DNA of 16,063 bases from Gemmatimonadota bacterium. GTDB lineage: Bacteria > JAAXHH01. The notes beneath the pieces were generated by a model. It did no database searches. It was given only the letters and a program-made list of their open reading frames with translations, and was not told the DNA's origin. Every line of letters begins with the position of its first letter. The stretch's first letter is position 1. Both the position numbers and the translations under genes were made by a program. The stretch is from the NCBI GenBank assembly GCA_026713285.1, contig JAPOOT010000108.1, positions 1-16,063 on the forward strand, written 5' to 3'. Shown piece after piece: positions 13,595-16,063 of the stretch.

Positions 13595-16063
13595 CTATGC
13601 CGAAGAAGGTGACGACCCTTCCCTTGCCGCCGCACACGCCGCAACAACATAGCAGGCCGCCGCGGCCGCCGCCGTCAGGATGAATCCCCACTGCATGGCG
13701 ATGATCATGGCGAGCGGAGAGGCGAGAACGGAAGCGCATCCGTTGACGCCCCAGGCCCACGGTACCAGGGCGGCGGACCGCGCCTGGAACCTTTGCAGTC
13801 CCAGGGGGAAGGGCAGGCCCATAGCGAAGGCCAGGGGCGCGATGAGGGCCACTGCCGCGACGAGGCGGATTCCCAGGGGCCAGGCGCCGCCGTACAGATT
13901 GAGGAGGATCAGGCCCGTGAACACCGGGATGGCCATGACCGCGGGCACCATCGCCAGTCGCGCCAGGGAAACCCCGGGCAGCGCGGCAATGCGGTTGGCC
14001 GCCAGGCTGCCCAGGCCCGAACAGAATAGAAAGCCCCCCACCGTGGCCGCGCCGCCGATCACCGGATCGCCCAGCAGACGCTGGATGCCGGAGAGAAAGG
14101 CAATCTCCAGCACCAGGTAGGCCAGCCCGATGGCCAGGAAGTACAGCGCGGCGGTCGACCGGTCCGGCGCGCGCCGGATATCCGAACGAAAAGCGAAGGG
14201 CAGCAGAATCAGGACGATGCCCGCGAGGGACACGATGACCGCGGCGGACAGGACGAAGAGAAAGGCCAGTTCGGAACGCAGCAGCCAGCCAGCCCCGTAA
14301 ACCCGCCTGAAATCGGGCAGTGCGCCGATCTTTCCGAAATTTCCGAAAAAGGGGCGGTCATCGGTGGCTGGTCGGACGTGGAAGGGCCATTCGTCCAGGA
14401 AGTCCGTCGAAGCGCCTGGGTCCAGCGACAACAACGAACGCACCACGTGGTACAGGTAGTCGCCTTCTTCGCCCGGCGGACCGGGCAGTTCGTCGGGGCG
14501 GTTCAGTTCTTCGGCCGAAATCCCTTCGAAGTACACCGGGGTCAGGTTTTTCGCCGCGCACAGATCCCGCAGGCGGCGGATCTCGTCTGCTCGCCAGGGC
14601 CGCGGCCGCACCATGGTTATGACGCCCAGGAAATCCCGGACCACGGCCATGTGCGCGCCCGATCGGGCCGGGCGGGCGATTCCCGACTGCCTCAGCGCCG
14701 CGATAACCGTTGCCGCGATCTTCGCGTTGTCCCGGGGCGGCAGTTGAATGCCGCGGGAGACGTGGAGTATGCCGTCCGGGGACAGTCGCCGCAGGGCGGC
14801 CTCCATGCCCTCCACCGTCATGAGATGGTCCTGGTTCAGCCCTTCCAGGCCGCCCGCGGCCGCCGACCAGGATTCCATCCCCGACAGTTGAATGAGATCG
14901 AAGGCTTCCTCCGTTCCTTCGAGGAAAGCCCGCGGTTCCACCGAATGAAGCGCGACACCCGGCAGGTTGAATACGGCCCCTCCTTCGTCCGCCAGGGGAC
15001 CGGAGAAAAGTGCTGTCAGTACCCGGTTCGATTGCACGACGTCCACGGCGGCCGCACCGTTGCGACGGGCCAGCCAGATATTGCCGCCGCCGACCTCGTC
15101 CAGCAGCAGTACCCTGGGTCTTGTGGGCGCCAGGCCATAGGGCAGGGCCATGAGCGTGCCGTCCAGGGCCTCCGCCTGGTCCGTACCGTCGATCCGCAAC
15201 AGGGAACCGGCGCGGTGTCCGTCGACGACGATCGACGCCATGGAAGGCGGCATCCGCTCGTCGGTCATGAAGGCCATATCGTGAAAGGTATCGCTGCCGA
15301 ACACCTCCACGACCCCGGACGGGCCGAAGGCGCGGGCTAGATGCACGGCCTGCCCGTCCGCCTCGAGCCGGTTGACGTAGGCGAGGTATTTATCGTCGTC
15401 GACACGGATGGAGGGCGGGTTGAGCAGCACCGCAAGCGCACCGGTAAGCACACCCGAAGCAACCAGTCCGACGCTCTGCGTCCGGCGTTCGGTGCGCCAT
15501 GCCGCGGCCAGTACCACGACCCCGGTCGCGTAACCCAGCCAGGCGGGCTCAACGAAATACATGACGACGGTCACGCCGACCGCGCCGGACGCGCTGCCGA
15601 TGAGGTTCGACGCGTATACCGCGGGCAGCCGTTCTCCGGCGGACATGAGCGCCAGTCCGATAGCGCTGGCGCCCAGGGCAAAGGGGACGGTCAGCAGGGC
15701 CCAGTATACCACCCACCAGGCCAGTTGACCGGCGACCAGCCCGGGCAGGAAGCGGCCGGACACGGGCAGGAGCTGGGCCGCCTGGAGCATGAGGGGAATG
15801 GAGACCGCCGTAAGCAGGGCGAGGACTGGAAGGGCGGTCTGCAGGCGCCGGATGAGGTAGCCGCGCCAGAGCGACAGGATGGCGCCGCTCATGCCGAAGC
15901 CGAGGAGGGCTATGGTAATGACGAGGAAGGCGAAATGGTACCAACTCGCGTACTGCAGCACCCGAATCAGCCCGATTTCGAAGGCGATGACGCCGCAGGC
16001 GACCAGGCCGGCGGCCCGCACGAGGTATCTCGCCGGCAGACGCTCGGGCGCATTCGCGATTCC
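13595..16063 (-). CDS. spermidine-synthase-like polytopic membrane protein, 5' end cut by the window edge
   Basis: At least 808 residues on the minus strand. An N-terminal multi-helix membrane region (about the first 200 residues) starts FEIGLIRVLQYASWYHFAFL, typical of fused spermidine-synthase-like membrane proteins. A soluble methyltransferase-like (Rossmann) domain follows (about 215-570). It ends in RPATDDRPFFGNF, a hallmark of the family, and a second membrane region comes after it. The nucleotide-binding loop is degenerate. It reads VLLLDEVGGGNIWLA, and the acidic residue usually found after the next strand is replaced in VDVVQSN, so aminopropyl or methyl transfer may be lost. A GTG at 16021 could be the start, but the first helix would begin at once. 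The frame is open to the window edge (NAPERLPARYLVRAAGL), so the true start may lie outside. The biological role of such fusions is poorly known. Confidence 0.85.
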   Translation of the reverse strand, partial: GIANAPERLPARYLVRAAGLVACGVIAFEIGLIRVLQYASWYHFAFLVITIALLGFGMSGAILSLWRGYLIRRLQTALPVLALLTAVSIPLMLQAAQLLPVSGRFLPGLVAGQLAWWVVYWALLTVPFALGASAIGLALMSAGERLPAVYASNLIGSASGAVGVTVVMYFVEPAWLGYATGVVVLAAAWRTERRTQSVGLVASGVLTGALAVLLNPPSIRVDDDKYLAYVNRLEADGQAVHLARAFGPSGVVEVFGSDTFHDMAFMTDERMPPSMASIVVDGHRAGSLLRIDGTDQAEALDGTLMALPYGLAPTRPRVLLLDEVGGGNIWLARRNGAAAVDVVQSNRVLTALFSGPLADEGGAVFNLPGVALHSVEPRAFLEGTEEAFDLIQLSGMESWSAAAGGLEGLNQDHLMTVEGMEAALRRLSPDGILHVSRGIQLPPRDNAKIAATVIAALRQSGIARPARSGAHMAVVRDFLGVITMVRPRPWRADEIRRLRDLCAAKNLTPVYFEGISAEELNRPDELPGPPGEEGDYLYHVVRSLLSLDPGASTDFLDEWPFHVRPATDDRPFFGNFGKIGALPDFRRVYGAGWLLRSELAFLFVLSAAVIVSLAGIVLILLPFAFRSDIRRAPDRSTAALYFLAIGLAYLVLEIAFLSGIQRLLGDPVIGGAATVGGFLFCSGLGSLAANRIAALPGVSLARLAMVPAVMAIPVFTGLILLNLYGGAWPLGIRLVAAVALIAPLAFAMGLPFPLGLQRFQARSAALVPWAWGVNGCASVLASPLAMIIAMQWGFILTAAAAAACYVVAACAAAREGSSPSSA

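Overview
The window is GC-rich bacterial DNA with twelve well-supported genes and one doubtful gene fragment at the left edge. A Tat-exported PhoX-like protein, a large polytopic spermidine-synthase-like membrane protein and a RsbU/SpoIIE-type phosphatase are all present. Together with the tandem flavin monooxygenases, HpcH-type aldolases and creatininase-family hydrolase, they resemble uncultured heterotrophs such as Latescibacterota, Gemmatimonadota, Poribacteria or SAR202. No rRNA or other marker gene is present, so the phylum is a guess. I saw no tRNA, rRNA, insertion sequence, integrase or CRISPR array.

Layout. 1-526: an AT-richer stretch with the possible tail of an unrecognised gene and a candidate promoter. 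527-1393: EamA-type transporter. 1552-2967: Tat-exported DUF839/PhoX-like protein. 3091-11398: a one-directional block of eight metabolic genes. In order these are an HpcH/HpaI aldolase, an Ldh2-type malate/lactate dehydrogenase with no ATG at its expected start, a second divergent HpcH-like protein, a nucleoside 2-deoxyribosyltransferase-like protein, three tandem luciferase-like flavin monooxygenases and a creatininase-family amidohydrolase. 11493-13523: membrane-anchored HAMP plus PP2C phosphatase. 13595-16063, minus strand: a spermidine-synthase-like membrane protein that runs off the right edge, convergent with the phosphatase across a hairpin.

How the genes may work together. The eight-gene block reads as catabolism of small organic molecules: oxygenation by the monooxygenases, hydrolysis of an amide or cyclic amide by the creatininase homologue, retro-aldol cleavage by the aldolases and 2-hydroxy/2-oxo acid interconversion by the dehydrogenase. 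The deoxyribosyltransferase-like protein raises the possibility of a nucleoside or N-heterocycle substrate. That pathway is inference from gene content.

The most unusual feature is structural. At least four intergenic gaps hold short tandem arrays with units of 27, 39, about 19 and 33 bp. They start in, or within 30 nt after, the preceding stop codon and do not resemble one another in sequence. A fifth gap has a 12-bp direct repeat 28 bp apart, and an in-frame 45-bp duplication lies inside the deoxyribosyltransferase gene. The 33-bp array appears to have grown from the last codons and stop codon of the third monooxygenase gene. Two copies of the 39-bp unit keep a palindrome by paired base changes.
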